This document shows, piece after piece, positions 7,350 through 15,162 of a stretch of 23,026 nt of DNA; within the stretch, counting starts at the first letter, position 1; each line of letters opens with the position of its first letter. A program made the position numbers and the translations under genes. The stretch lies in the NCBI GenBank assembly GCA_028284565.1, contig JANQRM010000634.1:1-23026 (forward strand), in the 5' to 3' direction. The notes beneath the pieces are model-generated. The model saw only the letters and a program-made list of their open reading frames with translations, made no database searches and was not told the origin of the DNA. The stretch is from Anaerolineae bacterium (GTDB lineage Bacteria > Chloroflexota > Anaerolineae > Aggregatilineales > Phototrophicaceae).

Positions 7350-7760
7350 ATGTGGGATGAGTTTAAAGCATTTGTGATGCGTGGCAGTGTTATCGACCTT
7401 GCAGTCGGTGTCATCATTGGCACGGCATTTAGTGGCATTGTTAGTTCGCTTGTTGATGATGTCTTGATGCCCATCGTCGGAATCTTTCTCGGTGGTCTCG
7501 ATTTCTCTGGGATTGTCATCGAAGTGCAGGAAGCAACGATTAATGTTGGCTTGTTTATCAACGCGATTATCAACTTCCTGATTATTGCCGCCGTTATCTT
7601 CTTGATTGTGCGGTGGGTCAATAAGCTGACCGCCCAACCTGCAGAAGAAGCCGTCGAAGAACCCACAACCAAAGATTGTCCCTACTGCAAAGAGACGATT
7701 GCCATCGAAGCGACCCGTTGCCCCAATTGCACGTCTCAACTCGAAGGTAGCCCCGCTTAG
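7350..7760 (+). CDS. mscL: Large-conductance mechanosensitive channel MscL with C-terminal zinc ribbon
   Basis: A 136-residue inner-membrane channel that opens under membrane tension and releases solutes during osmotic downshock. Residues 1-15 (MWDEFKAFVMRGSVIDLAVG onward) are the amphipathic N-terminal helix, TM1 spans about 16-45 with the Gly/Ala-rich pore lining, and TM2 about 66-90 (NAIINFLIIAAVIFLIVRWV). After an acidic linker the usual C-terminal helical bundle is replaced by a ribbon with two CxxC knuckles (C110, C113, C124, C127; CPYCKETI and CPNCTS), which likely bind zinc in the cytoplasm. The ribbon might gate, anchor or regulate the channel; its function is not shown by the sequence. 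The gene has its own Shine-Dalgarno and a terminator, so it is probably monocistronic. Confidence 0.96.
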   Translation: MWDEFKAFVMRGSVIDLAVGVIIGTAFSGIVSSLVDDVLMPIVGIFLGGLDFSGIVIEVQEATINVGLFINAIINFLIIAAVIFLIVRWVNKLTAQPAEEAVEEPTTKDCPYCKETIAIEATRCPNCTSQLEGSPA

Positions 7761-7809
7761 GCTTGGATAGAATTTATTTCTACAACTTAATAGATTTCTG
7801 GGAGTTTGG

Positions 7810-7838
7810 GCGTGCCATTGGGTGCGCTTTCTGTTTTG
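7810..7838 (+). terminator. Rho-independent terminator of mscL
   Basis: Stem GCGTGCC / GGTGCGC (7 pairs, two of them G-U) with loop ATTG, followed by TTTCTGTTTT. It lies about 50 bases after the mscL stop. Confidence 0.55.
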
Positions 7839-7839
7839 T

Positions 7840-7877
7840 CAAGTTGTTAGTTCTTAGTTGTTGGTTATTGGTTCGGC
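7840..7877 (+). repeat. Low-complexity TTAGTT-type repeat
   Basis: A run of degenerate 6-8 base units of the form TTRGTT (AGTTGTTAGTT, CTTAGTTG, TTGGTTATTGG) directly follows the mscL terminator. No coding frame runs through it. It may be a slippage-derived repeat. Confidence 0.45.
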
Positions 7878-7913
7878 TCAGTTGGCAATCCTCATAATTA
7901 TGGGACGGTGTGT

Positions 7914-8555
7914 TTATTGAAGAGCATTCCACAATTGGTCAGCGACATCCTTAAAGAGCGCAAACATGAAGCCTTCTGCGGGGCAGGTGTAAATACCGTC
8001 AGCGACATAATCTGTAGCCTCACTCCGATTGACCTGCATACCAAAGCGTCCATAGACGTTGTTGAGAATTTGAATGTGCCATGTGTCGTTTTGATAGGGA
8101 TAGTCATGTATCTGCGATGATATGCGGATACTTTGGTTTAGCCATTCGGCGTAGGCTTGAGCAAAGGATGGCTTCTCCTGTTGGCTGGTTTTGGTTGGTA
8201 TCACAGCATACACCCATGCGCGAGTCATATCGCCAAATCCTGCGACAGCAAAGTCAATCTCAACTTGTTTGAGCTGGACTTTGGGATTGATGTGAGTCAA
8301 TTGTTGGTCGAATGTTTGGACTAATGTATCGACTTGATTGAGCGCGTCGGCTAGTGCAATATGCGCTGGTATCGCTTTCAGCACCGCATCGCGCAGACTT
8401 TGCATTTCTGCTCCAGCATCGTTAATACGAGCTAAGCCTGTGTAGTCTTTCGGCTCGAATAGTCCGATCCCAAAGTTATCGGGTAAGTTCCATTTTTCCC
8501 GATATTGCTTGACGGGGACGAGCATATGAACTTCGTTGTTGATTATCAATTCCAT
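7914..8555 (-). CDS. Hypothetical protein, 213 residues
   Basis: I do not recognise the family. There is no signal peptide or membrane span. The N-terminus contains ELIINNEVHMLVPV and the middle a long helical stretch (SLRDAVLKAIPAHIALADALNQVDTLVQTFDQQL). The C-terminal half has the W/Y-rich segments AYAEWLNQSIRIS and DTWHIQILNNVYGRFGMQVN, which look like a compact alpha/beta domain. The start at 8555 lacks a clear Shine-Dalgarno; Met11 is an alternative. The gene sits 26 bases after the broken DUF3160 gene on the same strand and may share its transcript. The end lies just past the TTAGTT repeat. Confidence 0.6.
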   Translation of the reverse strand: MELIINNEVHMLVPVKQYREKWNLPDNFGIGLFEPKDYTGLARINDAGAEMQSLRDAVLKAIPAHIALADALNQVDTLVQTFDQQLTHINPKVQLKQVEIDFAVAGFGDMTRAWVYAVIPTKTSQQEKPSFAQAYAEWLNQSIRISSQIHDYPYQNDTWHIQILNNVYGRFGMQVNRSEATDYVADGIYTCPAEGFMFALFKDVADQLWNALQ

Positions 8556-8581
8556 AAATTGAATATATTAACCCAATAGAC

Positions 8582-10411
8582 TTATCTGACTCCGGGAACG
8601 AGAATAGTTAAATCGTCTGAGGAAGGAAGCCTAAAGCTAGCCGTCCAACTAGGAGCAGAAAAAGGAATCTCCTCTTCCGCACGATTGGTTAACTGATAGT
8701 ACCATTCGACATCATTCAGATGATTGGGTGGATAGCCTTCTGCAATGAACTCGTAGTACGTCATCGCTGGACCAACATATATGGTTTGTCCTTTGGGTGT
8801 ATCCACAATAAAGAACTGAGTAACTACACGACCTGTTCCAATGTGAAGGACACCAGCAGGGGTCAGACTTGGGTCTTGAGAGTTGGGATTCGTATGAATA
8901 TCGGCAATGGTGAAGGGATTGTTCTCATTCAAACTAGCAAGATTACGCTCACCATACCAAGGATATAATCCTGCGTACCAACCATCCCATTGTTCTTGTC
9001 GCAAACCACAAAGGAAATTCTGATCCTGCAGAACGACAATATCTCGAAGAAAGGCTTCTTCATCATTCGAGAACCGCTCACCATCAACAATTTTGTTCGA
9101 CATTTGTTGAAGCGTGTTCGCAACTACTTGTAGATGATCAAAGTATTCCAATGCCGTTTGTTGCAGAGCAAATGCGCCATAGTCGCCTAAGGGTAAGGAG
9201 TCATAAAACTCGTAACCAGCTGAGGCATATTGTGACAAAGCTTCATAAAATTCTGGATAGGGTTCGATATAACCTGCTGGGTACTCACAAAGAACTTGTC
9301 CCGTCAAGGATTGCTTGGTATATAAGAGTGTGTCATGTCGAAGTTGCGCCCATGAAGCAAGCTGGGTGTGAAGCATTTTGTCTGCCCATGCAGAAGTCTG
9401 GACGGCTTGAGGTAAGTGATCGGAATGCGGCAGTTCACTCAGCATCCTCAACATATTCATCCAACGAGTATAGAAACTTGCTGACCAATCAACTCCCTGC
9501 AATAAGGTACGCTGTGCTTGCAAGTTGCCCTGATAGTCATATTGAATGAGTTCATCCTCAAGATACGTTGCTGTATGATCGTTTCCAAGTGCGTAAAACA
9601 CATCAAGGCTACTGGGATAGGGGCGTTTGACGATGGTCTCATCGACAACCAGCCTGTCATAAGTCATATTACTCATAACGTAACTATCAATCGCAAAACG
9701 TTGTCCGAGTAGCAAAAAGGAAATAGGTCGTGCAAGCGCCTCCGTATTGGATGGCGCAACCTGAATGACTTGACCTGCAATTCGTTGATAACCGTAAACA
9801 TTTTCATTGAGTAGATTGAGAATTGAATCGTTATCTAATGACAGCGCATCTAGTGGGGTCAATAGTCCCGCATCGCTCATCAAGCGTCCAACATCGAGGA
9901 TGGTCGTATTATCACTCTCACCGATAAATTCGACTAATACGGAGTCTAAGGTTTGCCAATCGGCTAATGCCCCACTGGTTTCCATTGCTTGATACAACAT
10001 GATGGTCGCAGCGAGATGATTCGAGTTGGAAATTACTTGTCCGTTAGGCAAATAATCTAAAAGGCGAATATCTACCTGTGAAAGCCACATCATCGCATAA
10101 TAATATTGGGCTAAGCTCTGAGAACGGAGGTAGTGACCTGAGGGTGCAAATCGTGAGAAGTCTATTTGGCGATTTGGACTATCAAATAAGTCTATTGCCG
10201 TTATCGTATCTGCATTTCTCATATACGTGAAATATGTTTGTATGCTCGGATTATTGGGGTCGTAGTTTCCGCTTAATATCTCAATGGGAACACTGAGATA
10301 TAAATCCAGATCGGCTTGTAACTGTTGAAGTGTGGAATCTGTGAATGATTCGGCGCGCAAGGCATCGCGTGTATTAGTCAGGAGATTTAACAATAATGGA
10401 GATAACCACAT
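8582..10411 (-). CDS. DUF3160-family secreted protein, C-terminal fragment (frameshifted)
   Basis: A 609-residue frame that continues the protein begun at 10374-10790 in a different frame. The Met shown by this frame is internal: the reading is already in phase a few codons earlier (QWTEEMWLSPLL), just where the N-terminal fragment goes out of frame. The content is mostly helical with many Trp/Tyr, and it ends in a beta-rich region (ASPSWTASFRLPSS-like strands before the stop), as expected for DUF3160, a large extracytoplasmic family of unknown function common in Chloroflexota. The intact protein would be about 750 residues. Without the upstream signal peptide this part would not be exported, so the gene is probably inactive, or the break is a sequencing error. 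Confidence 0.75.
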   Translation of the reverse strand: MWLSPLLLNLLTNTRDALRAESFTDSTLQQLQADLDLYLSVPIEILSGNYDPNNPSIQTYFTYMRNADTITAIDLFDSPNRQIDFSRFAPSGHYLRSQSLAQYYYAMMWLSQVDIRLLDYLPNGQVISNSNHLAATIMLYQAMETSGALADWQTLDSVLVEFIGESDNTTILDVGRLMSDAGLLTPLDALSLDNDSILNLLNENVYGYQRIAGQVIQVAPSNTEALARPISFLLLGQRFAIDSYVMSNMTYDRLVVDETIVKRPYPSSLDVFYALGNDHTATYLEDELIQYDYQGNLQAQRTLLQGVDWSASFYTRWMNMLRMLSELPHSDHLPQAVQTSAWADKMLHTQLASWAQLRHDTLLYTKQSLTGQVLCEYPAGYIEPYPEFYEALSQYASAGYEFYDSLPLGDYGAFALQQTALEYFDHLQVVANTLQQMSNKIVDGERFSNDEEAFLRDIVVLQDQNFLCGLRQEQWDGWYAGLYPWYGERNLASLNENNPFTIADIHTNPNSQDPSLTPAGVLHIGTGRVVTQFFIVDTPKGQTIYVGPAMTYYEFIAEGYPPNHLNDVEWYYQLTNRAEEEIPFSAPSWTASFRLPSSDDLTILVPGVR

Positions 10412-10790
10412 TTCTTCTGTCCACTGAATGTAAGATAGAGTCAGTAGTAATCAGCACAGGTAAATCTTGCCAATACATCCATGCATAGGCATGAATAAAA
10501 TCTTCGTAAGCTAACCTATCCGTGACAACAAAGCCATTTTGCTGGAGTAAAGCTAATTCATTGGTATTCAACTGATATGCATTTTCGACCAACTCATAAT
10601 AGCGAATGTCATCAGGCGGATAAGAAACTTGAGGCAGATAATCCCGTTCCGCCTGCCTCAAAAATTCTTCAAGGGATATGTCTTCTGCAATAGGTGGCGG
10701 GTAGGCATCATAGTTTGTATCCTGTGCTTGTGTCAGAAAAATCGCACCAAATAAAATCCCCAGAAGCATCATTCGTTTCAATTTTTTCAT
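10374..10790 (-). CDS. DUF3160-family secreted protein, N-terminal fragment (frameshifted)
   Basis: A 138-residue fragment with a signal peptide (MKKLKRMMLLGILFGAIFLT, cleavage near AQA) and the N-terminal DUF3160 region: YYELVENAYQLNTNELALLQQ, then an aromatic stretch (YAWMYWQDLP) and the hallmark VLITTDSILHS. Immediately after this motif the frame drifts into DRRNVVISIIVKSPD and stops, while the neighbouring frame picks up the family sequence at EEMWLSPLLLNLL. In relatives I recall, roughly a dozen residues (an HxxYD-type helix) separate these two motifs. Here only a few codons do, so a short deletion of a length not divisible by three is more likely than a single-base error. AAAGGTG precedes the ATG. 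The hypothetical gene at 7914-8555 follows the C-terminal fragment. Confidence 0.75.
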   Translation of the reverse strand: MKKLKRMMLLGILFGAIFLTQAQDTNYDAYPPPIAEDISLEEFLRQAERDYLPQVSYPPDDIRYYELVENAYQLNTNELALLQQNGFVVTDRLAYEDFIHAYAWMYWQDLPVLITTDSILHSVDRRNVVISIIVKSPD

Positions 10791-10863
10791 TGATACACCT
10801 TTGTTCTATTCTCCTTTATATACTCCTGAAGACAGAAAAACGCCTCACTAAGTTGCGGTGATT

Positions 10864-11889
10864 TTAGTTGGATATTAGCTTGGTTTTTTCAGGATCGACG
10901 CTCCATGGCATGTTCTCGTCCTCTTTGTAGACTGCTGTGCGTAATCCCCAGATGAATAAGCCGATGCCAATCAAGGTGGCGATGCCTGCGACTGAAATGA
11001 AGCTCGACGCAATCCGCCCAATGACGACTTGCAACGCATCGATCATACTCGTTTGAACCGCGATGTTGGTCTGTGAGAATTCATTTGCCATCCATGTGCC
11101 TGCTTCTGGGAACGCTGTCATGCCGAGTCCAAAGAATAAGAGTGGAATGGAAACGAGGAGCAAGGTCAGACTAAGCCAAAGGAGTCGTCCCCGCATGGTT
11201 CGCGCGCCGATTAAGGCTGTCAGCACCCACAACCCGGTGGCGAACAATCCAATGTAGATGGCAATCTCACCGCGACGCAACAAGCTAAAAACCATATCAG
11301 CACCTTCGGGAAAGGTTTCGGAATAGGCAGTTGCATCTGGCAAGGTATCAAGGAATTGCGGAAGTCGATCACTCAAAACAGCTTCGGCTTGAGATGGAGT
11401 CAAGTCGCTCGGACGACAGATGGGTAATGGGGTGGCGTTGGTGGTTTGTGTGTTGGTGCAAACGGGCAAATTGGCGACATAGGTTGTGATAAAGCGCGAT
11501 TTTTCAGGGTCGTTGCGCAGAGTTTCTTTTAGTGGCACGAGATTCCATGCGATGTCGAAGGTTCTATCGTCACCATCTAAGACTGCGAAGAATTCATCGA
11601 CGATGGCATTGACCTCTCCACGCAGATAATCCACTGTGACGACTTCGCGTAGTGCTGGCACGAGAGCTTGAACAGGGATGCCGTCCCAAGTTTCGGAATC
11701 ATTGCGACTGAAAAAGATGGGGCTGTCTTGTGATAATACTAGGTCGTACAAAGCGGGGTCATCGAGGAGTTCAACATAAAATTGACGGTCAAAGAGCCAT
11801 TGATTGACCGCGCCGAGAATCATCGCCCCATTCATGAGGGGATAGGTGATGGCTAGAAAGATGATGACTGCTAATAATTTCCGAAACAT
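10864..11889 (-). CDS. Membrane protein of unknown function with large extracytoplasmic domain
   Basis: ATG 11889 is chosen over a longer frame from 11922 because GGAG lies 8 bases upstream and the product then starts with a typical membrane segment (MFRKLLAVIIFLAITYPLM). Of its 341 residues, about 30-200 form a polar, acidic, probably external domain with two Cys (VCTN and ICRPS) that could pair. Three or four hydrophobic helices follow: IAIYIGLFATGLWVLTALIG, LLWLSLTLLLVSIPLLFFG and ISVAGIATLIGIGLFIWGL. The tail is short and charged. I do not recognise a named family. It lies 73 bases upstream of the DUF3160 gene on the same strand, so the two could be expressed together. Confidence 0.65.
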   Translation of the reverse strand: MFRKLLAVIIFLAITYPLMNGAMILGAVNQWLFDRQFYVELLDDPALYDLVLSQDSPIFFSRNDSETWDGIPVQALVPALREVVTVDYLRGEVNAIVDEFFAVLDGDDRTFDIAWNLVPLKETLRNDPEKSRFITTYVANLPVCTNTQTTNATPLPICRPSDLTPSQAEAVLSDRLPQFLDTLPDATAYSETFPEGADMVFSLLRRGEIAIYIGLFATGLWVLTALIGARTMRGRLLWLSLTLLLVSIPLLFFGLGMTAFPEAGTWMANEFSQTNIAVQTSMIDALQVVIGRIASSFISVAGIATLIGIGLFIWGLRTAVYKEDENMPWSVDPEKTKLISN

Positions 11890-12324
11890 CTTGATTACTC
11901 CGAGTTCATGATTGCGTCTCATGCTCCTATACGTGACGAAATAGGAATGTGTTGCAGTTATTGGTTATCCGACGAATGAATGTCATCTCTTGTGTTTGAA
12001 ATGGGTTTATTGATTGTTGATTTTGGTTTTTACCGCCGACGGTTGCATATATGTTTTTCGGCGGTTGGCAAGGGCGTTCCCGCCATTTCCCGCCAATGCA
12101 CCTTTTGTCCGTTAGAAAATGGTTTGGCAAGGGTTTTTTCTGGTTCACCTTTTAGCAGGTCAGCAATCCGTTTTGGAATTTTCAGTTGCAGTCTGTTCAC
12201 TGTGTTGAATACAGCGTATCACAAATCAGAGCAAAAGTGGGATGCAAATGGCTATGCATTTGCATCTGGAGATTTCAGAAGTCAGCCTTCAGACATCAGA
12301 TTTTACGTTTTCAGCCAAAGAGAA
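11890..12324. other. 435-base gap with hairpins and low-complexity repeats
   Basis: No convincing gene was found in either direction. An 8-base inverted repeat, ACCGCCGA (12032-12039) with TCGGCGGT (12058-12065), is followed by two TTCCCGCCA direct repeats (about 12077-12095). A perfect hairpin lies at 12241-12266 and a TCAGA-rich low-complexity stretch at about 12268-12313. A plus-strand frame of 183 codons crosses the region but overlaps the arrestin-like gene antisense and has no protein-like features. Confidence 0.5.
12241..12266. terminator. Perfect hairpin downstream of the arrestin-like operon
   Basis: A 10-base perfect inverted repeat, GATGCAAATG / CATTTGCATC, with loop GCTATG. It lies about 60 bases after the stop of the last minus-strand arrestin-like gene. 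On that strand it is followed by CCCACTTTT, a short T-run, so it could be a weak terminator or an mRNA 3'-end stabiliser. Confidence 0.4.
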
Positions 12325-12731
12325 CTATTCGCGGGGTTGGAGATAGAAACGGTAGACATCCCACAGATCGCTGAAGGGTGTAACATCAATTTCGACGTAG
12401 ATGCCCCAAAAAATGCTGGATATCTGCCCTTCATAGCTCCACGGACGGTCTGGCAAAACAGCAGAAAAGGCTTGTTCATAGGTTTCGCCAGCTTCAAGTC
12501 TTTCTATTTCATCATGCCTCCATGTTTCTAGGAACTCACCTTTTTTTGGTCCCTTACTGAGTGTCTGCCAACCGACCTTAAACGTAATGGAATTAATGTA
12601 ATAGATAGGTTCATCCCATAAAATGCTAGCAACACCTGCTATTGAATCAGCAGGATAGTGTACTCGGTTGGAATTTCCCGTTGTGAAGTCGGCTTGGAGA
12701 AGTCCAATTTTGTTGTCTTGTTAGAAATCAT
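12325..12731 (-). pseudogene. Arrestin-like small protein, second copy, broken by a one-base slip near its start
   Basis: The ATG (12731-12729) overlaps the TGA of the upstream membrane protein gene (ATGA), as in the sister pair at 13936-13939. It reads MISNKTTK, but after the A4 run (T4 at 12708-12711) the frame is wrong. One base earlier the frame is open to a TAG at 12327-12325 and reads IGLLQADFTTGNSNRVHYPAD, then FKVGWQTLSKG, LPDRPWSYEG and finally YRFYLQPRE. This is clearly homologous along its length to the 132-residue protein at 13541-13939 (KVGWET, GKG, LPNHPWSFHG, RFVLQPRE). Restoring one A would give an intact protein of about 135 residues. The slip may be a sequencing error, a real mutation or recoding. 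No canonical start exists inside the long frame. Confidence 0.75.
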
Positions 12732-13525
12732 GTGGACTCACGATCAACGGGTAATGTAAGTTTGTATCGTTCAGATGAAATAAGGTTTTGTCCTTCCAGA
12801 TCAACTTGCAAAAACCATGTGAGGCTATAGTTTGGTATGTCTAGTGTGTGCATAGCATTTTCGGGTATGAGAAAAACAGCCACTTTTTCTAACATGATAC
12901 CTGCTTCAAGGGTTTCTTCTGGAAAGATAATCGTGTCAATGATGTGCGTATAAGTATCTCCAGAATATTCTTCTCTTACTTTGTAGCTCATCGTTTCTTG
13001 CAAAAGCAGTTGAAATTTGAACTCTTTAAGGTGAAGTCTACTTGCAATACCCTGTCGATAAAGCACTTTAAGTCTATCGCCACGCTGAATTGCGGCGGAA
13101 GAAACCAGAAGACGTGGTGGACCAATGCGCTCTTCAATCTGCCCATAACGCTTATACCAAACATTTCGTCCGATTTTCATAATTATGGTGCCGACTGCTA
13201 CCGAGATGAGAGATATTATTAATAGACCAATTGGAAACACCACTTGTCCAAGAACCAGTACCACGTAGAATTTACTAATTAAATCCACGGAAAATACGAA
13301 GAGTGCAATCCAAGTAACAACAATCCCTATTATGCTAAGGATCAATGTGAGGATAGGGATAAAACCACGCTGTTGCTCGAAGAATCGATTACGTTCTGCA
13401 TCAGTGATTTCACGGGGTTTCTGCGCTTGTTTCGTATCTGTATAGGAGGTATAGCTTATCCTACCACGAAAGGGTCGCAGTTCGACCATTATATATTCGT
13501 CAAAATGGTGTGTTGCTTCTGACAT
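12728..13525 (-). CDS. Two-span membrane protein with arrestin-like C-terminal domain (copy 2)
   Basis: A 265-residue protein of unknown function, paralogous to 13936-14682. A polar N-terminus of about 50 residues is followed by two long hydrophobic segments (about 55-79 and 87-115) and a basic turn (KIGRNVWYKRYG). A beta-rich cytoplasmic domain (about 125-265) follows, containing DRLKVLYRQGI, LKEFKFQLLLQE, AGIMLEKVAVFLIPENAMHT and a final YKLTLPVD. The run from MLEK to the end matches its paralogue (MLEKRAEFTMPRDAMHNLD ... YEIQVPV), and its pattern of strands resembles one half of an arrestin or Spo0M-like fold. The start at 13525 has AGGGAA upstream and lies 15 bases after the preceding gene. 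Its stop overlaps the start of the next gene (ATGA), indicating translational coupling. Confidence 0.7.
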   Translation of the reverse strand: MSEATHHFDEYIMVELRPFRGRISYTSYTDTKQAQKPREITDAERNRFFEQQRGFIPILTLILSIIGIVVTWIALFVFSVDLISKFYVVLVLGQVVFPIGLLIISLISVAVGTIIMKIGRNVWYKRYGQIEERIGPPRLLVSSAAIQRGDRLKVLYRQGIASRLHLKEFKFQLLLQETMSYKVREEYSGDTYTHIIDTIIFPEETLEAGIMLEKVAVFLIPENAMHTLDIPNYSLTWFLQVDLEGQNLISSERYKLTLPVDREST

Positions 13526-13540
13526 GCCAAGTTCCCTGTG

Positions 13541-13939
13541 CTATTCACGGGGTTGGAGGACGAAGCGTTGGGAGGCGTTGAGGTCTTTGGCGCGGATGAT
13601 GTCAATTTTGACGATGACTGCCCAGACAATGTTGATGAAATGTCCGTGAAAGCTCCAGGGGTGGTTGGGCAATTTGGCGGAGAATTCTTGATAAAAAGGG
13701 ATATTCGCTTCAAGAATGGGGACATCTTCACGCACCCATGATTGAATGGCGTGTCGGTCTATGTTGCCTTTGCCTTGAGTCTCCCAGCCGACTTTGACCT
13801 CAATTTTGCGGACGTTTTGAATATCGACATCGGGCAGAATCTCGACCACGCCTTCGACAACATCGCCGGGATGATAGACTCTGCCCTCACGCCCTTTGAT
13901 TTGAATCTGGATGACTCCGGCTTCGCGTTTGGCTTTCAT
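13541..13939 (-). CDS. Small soluble arrestin-like protein (copy 1)
   Basis: A 132-residue, probably all-beta protein. GREGRVYHPGDVVEGVVEI followed by VRKIEVKVGWETQGKG has the pattern of the arrestin N-domain and of bacterial Spo0M-type proteins (a short turn, then HPGD-V-G-V strands and a partner strand). PWSFHGHFINIVWAVIVKID matches the closing strands, in which a Trp and an alternating hydrophobic strand pack back on the sheet. There is no signal or membrane span. Its ATG overlaps the TGA of the upstream membrane protein by four bases, suggesting coupled translation in equal amounts and perhaps a direct complex. A paralogue lies at 12325-12731. The fold assignment comes from the strand pattern, not from a search. 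Confidence 0.72.
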   Translation of the reverse strand: MKAKREAGVIQIQIKGREGRVYHPGDVVEGVVEILPDVDIQNVRKIEVKVGWETQGKGNIDRHAIQSWVREDVPILEANIPFYQEFSAKLPNHPWSFHGHFINIVWAVIVKIDIIRAKDLNASQRFVLQPRE

Positions 13940-14682
13940 ACCGTCGCTCCTTGTACTGGGACTTGTATCTCATAGGCTTCGATGAAGTCAATCCAATTGT
14001 GAATATCGAGGTGGACCTTGATGAGCCACGTAATCTTATTGTTGTTCAAATCGAGGTTATGCATGGCATCGCGTGGCATAGTGAATTCGGCGCGTTTTTC
14101 GAGCATTAATCCGCCTTCAAAGTATTCGGCTGGGTAATCAACTGAATCAATGACAATATGTTCTTCGTCGGTGCAGGTGTTCGTACCACAGGTGTAGCGC
14201 ACCCATTCTCGTCGCGCCAGTTGAATTTTGATTCCATTGAATTTGATGGGCTTAGGAATACCTTGCCGAAAAATCACTTGCAGGTCTTCGCCACGTCGGA
14301 CGACCTTGGCAGAGGCTTGCATATGGGGTGTGCCAAGTCGCATGCGGACAAGATAATGCCAGAGGTTGATATAAATCAGACCGACGATGCCAGCACCACC
14401 GAAGGAAAACAGGATAACCACGAAGAACATCACACAACCGACTGACTCTCCGATGCTGTCTTCGAGTGGGATGATGACGGTGGGTATGATGATAAAGAAT
14501 GAGCCAATGAACCAAGCAACAACCAATCCCCACATCAAGTAGGATACACAGCCTTTGCCTTGTCGATTGAAGAGTTTAACCCGTTCTCCCCAAGTGGTGG
14601 TGCGGGGTTTGCTGGGTCCGAGTGACTCCCCTTTGCGAAGGGTGGTATTGTCTGAATTATAAGGGAGTAATTCAATCATCAT
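13936..14682 (-). CDS. Two-span membrane protein with arrestin-like C-terminal domain (copy 1)
   Basis: A 248-residue protein, first gene of the duplicated module. After a short polar N-terminus come two hydrophobic stretches (about 46-72 and 81-108) and a beta-rich domain (about 120-248). That domain contains RRGEDLQVIFRQGIPKP, IKIQLARREWVRY, a CGTNTC pair, LMLEKRAEFTMPRDAMH and KITWLIKVHLDIHNWIDFIE. The last stretch resembles the arrestin C-domain pattern of a Pro/Ala turn, then I-x-W-x-I/V-x-V strands. The copy at 12728-13525 lacks the Cys pair. The starts at 14682 and 14679 are adjacent ATGs behind AGGA. The gene lies 80 bases after the response regulator on the same strand. Whether it senses a ligand, organises membrane proteins or does something else cannot be told from sequence. 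Confidence 0.7.
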   Translation of the reverse strand: MMIELLPYNSDNTTLRKGESLGPSKPRTTTWGERVKLFNRQGKGCVSYLMWGLVVAWFIGSFFIIIPTVIIPLEDSIGESVGCVMFFVVILFSFGGAGIVGLIYINLWHYLVRMRLGTPHMQASAKVVRRGEDLQVIFRQGIPKPIKFNGIKIQLARREWVRYTCGTNTCTDEEHIVIDSVDYPAEYFEGGLMLEKRAEFTMPRDAMHNLDLNNNKITWLIKVHLDIHNWIDFIEAYEIQVPVQGATV

Positions 14683-14762
14683 CTTGTCCTATTATGATGG
14701 GCAATCTCAGTCTAGCCGAGATGGATTAGACGCGCTAGTTAATTGAACCACTGGAGGAGCTA

Positions 14763-15128
14763 TTAGAGATAGTCGTTTACTATGGAGAGGAGTTTATCGG
14801 CACTGGCGGGTTTCGCCATGTAGCCATCACAGCCAGCTTCAACAAAGCGGGTGCGTTCACTTTCGGCAGTAGCGGCGGTGAAAGCCACAATGGGGATGTC
14901 GTTCCCTTTTGGATGGGCTTTGATTCGCTGAGTTGCCTCTAAGCCATCAATATCGGGCAGGTTGATATCCATCAAAATGAGGTCGGGATATTCTGCGAGG
15001 GCGACATCGACCCCAGACTGTCCGGTTTCAGCTTGGAGGACTTCGTATCCGCCAACTTTCGTCAAAATACGGACAACAAGGGACATATTCTGTGGATTAT
15101 CTTCAATATAGAGGATGCGGGTGGGCAT
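14763..15128 (-). CDS. Single-domain response regulator (CheY-like receiver)
   Basis: A 121-residue stand-alone receiver domain. The acidic pocket is IEDN near the N-terminus, the phosphoacceptor is the Asp in LILMDINLPDIDG, the switch Thr lies in VAFTAA and the conserved Lys in MAKPAS, so phosphorylation should be possible. There is no output domain, so it would act by protein-protein contact or as a phosphate relay. ATG 15128 is preferred to an upstream TTG because AGAAGAG stands about 8 bases before it. It lies directly downstream of a second receiver (15163-15621), and the two are similar enough (MDxNLPDxDGLEAT, AGCDGYxAKP) to be a tandem duplication. No histidine kinase is nearby. Confidence 0.93.
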   Translation of the reverse strand: MPTRILYIEDNPQNMSLVVRILTKVGGYEVLQAETGQSGVDVALAEYPDLILMDINLPDIDGLEATQRIKAHPKGNDIPIVAFTAATAESERTRFVEAGCDGYMAKPASADKLLSIVNDYL

Positions 15129-15162
15129 GAATTTGCTCTTCTGGGACGTGGTCAATAGTTAA

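Noticed and set aside
11980..12531. 183-codon plus-strand frame
   Set aside because: Its 3' half is antisense to the arrestin-like gene at 12325-12731 and its 5' half crosses hairpins and repeats. The composition is unlike a protein.
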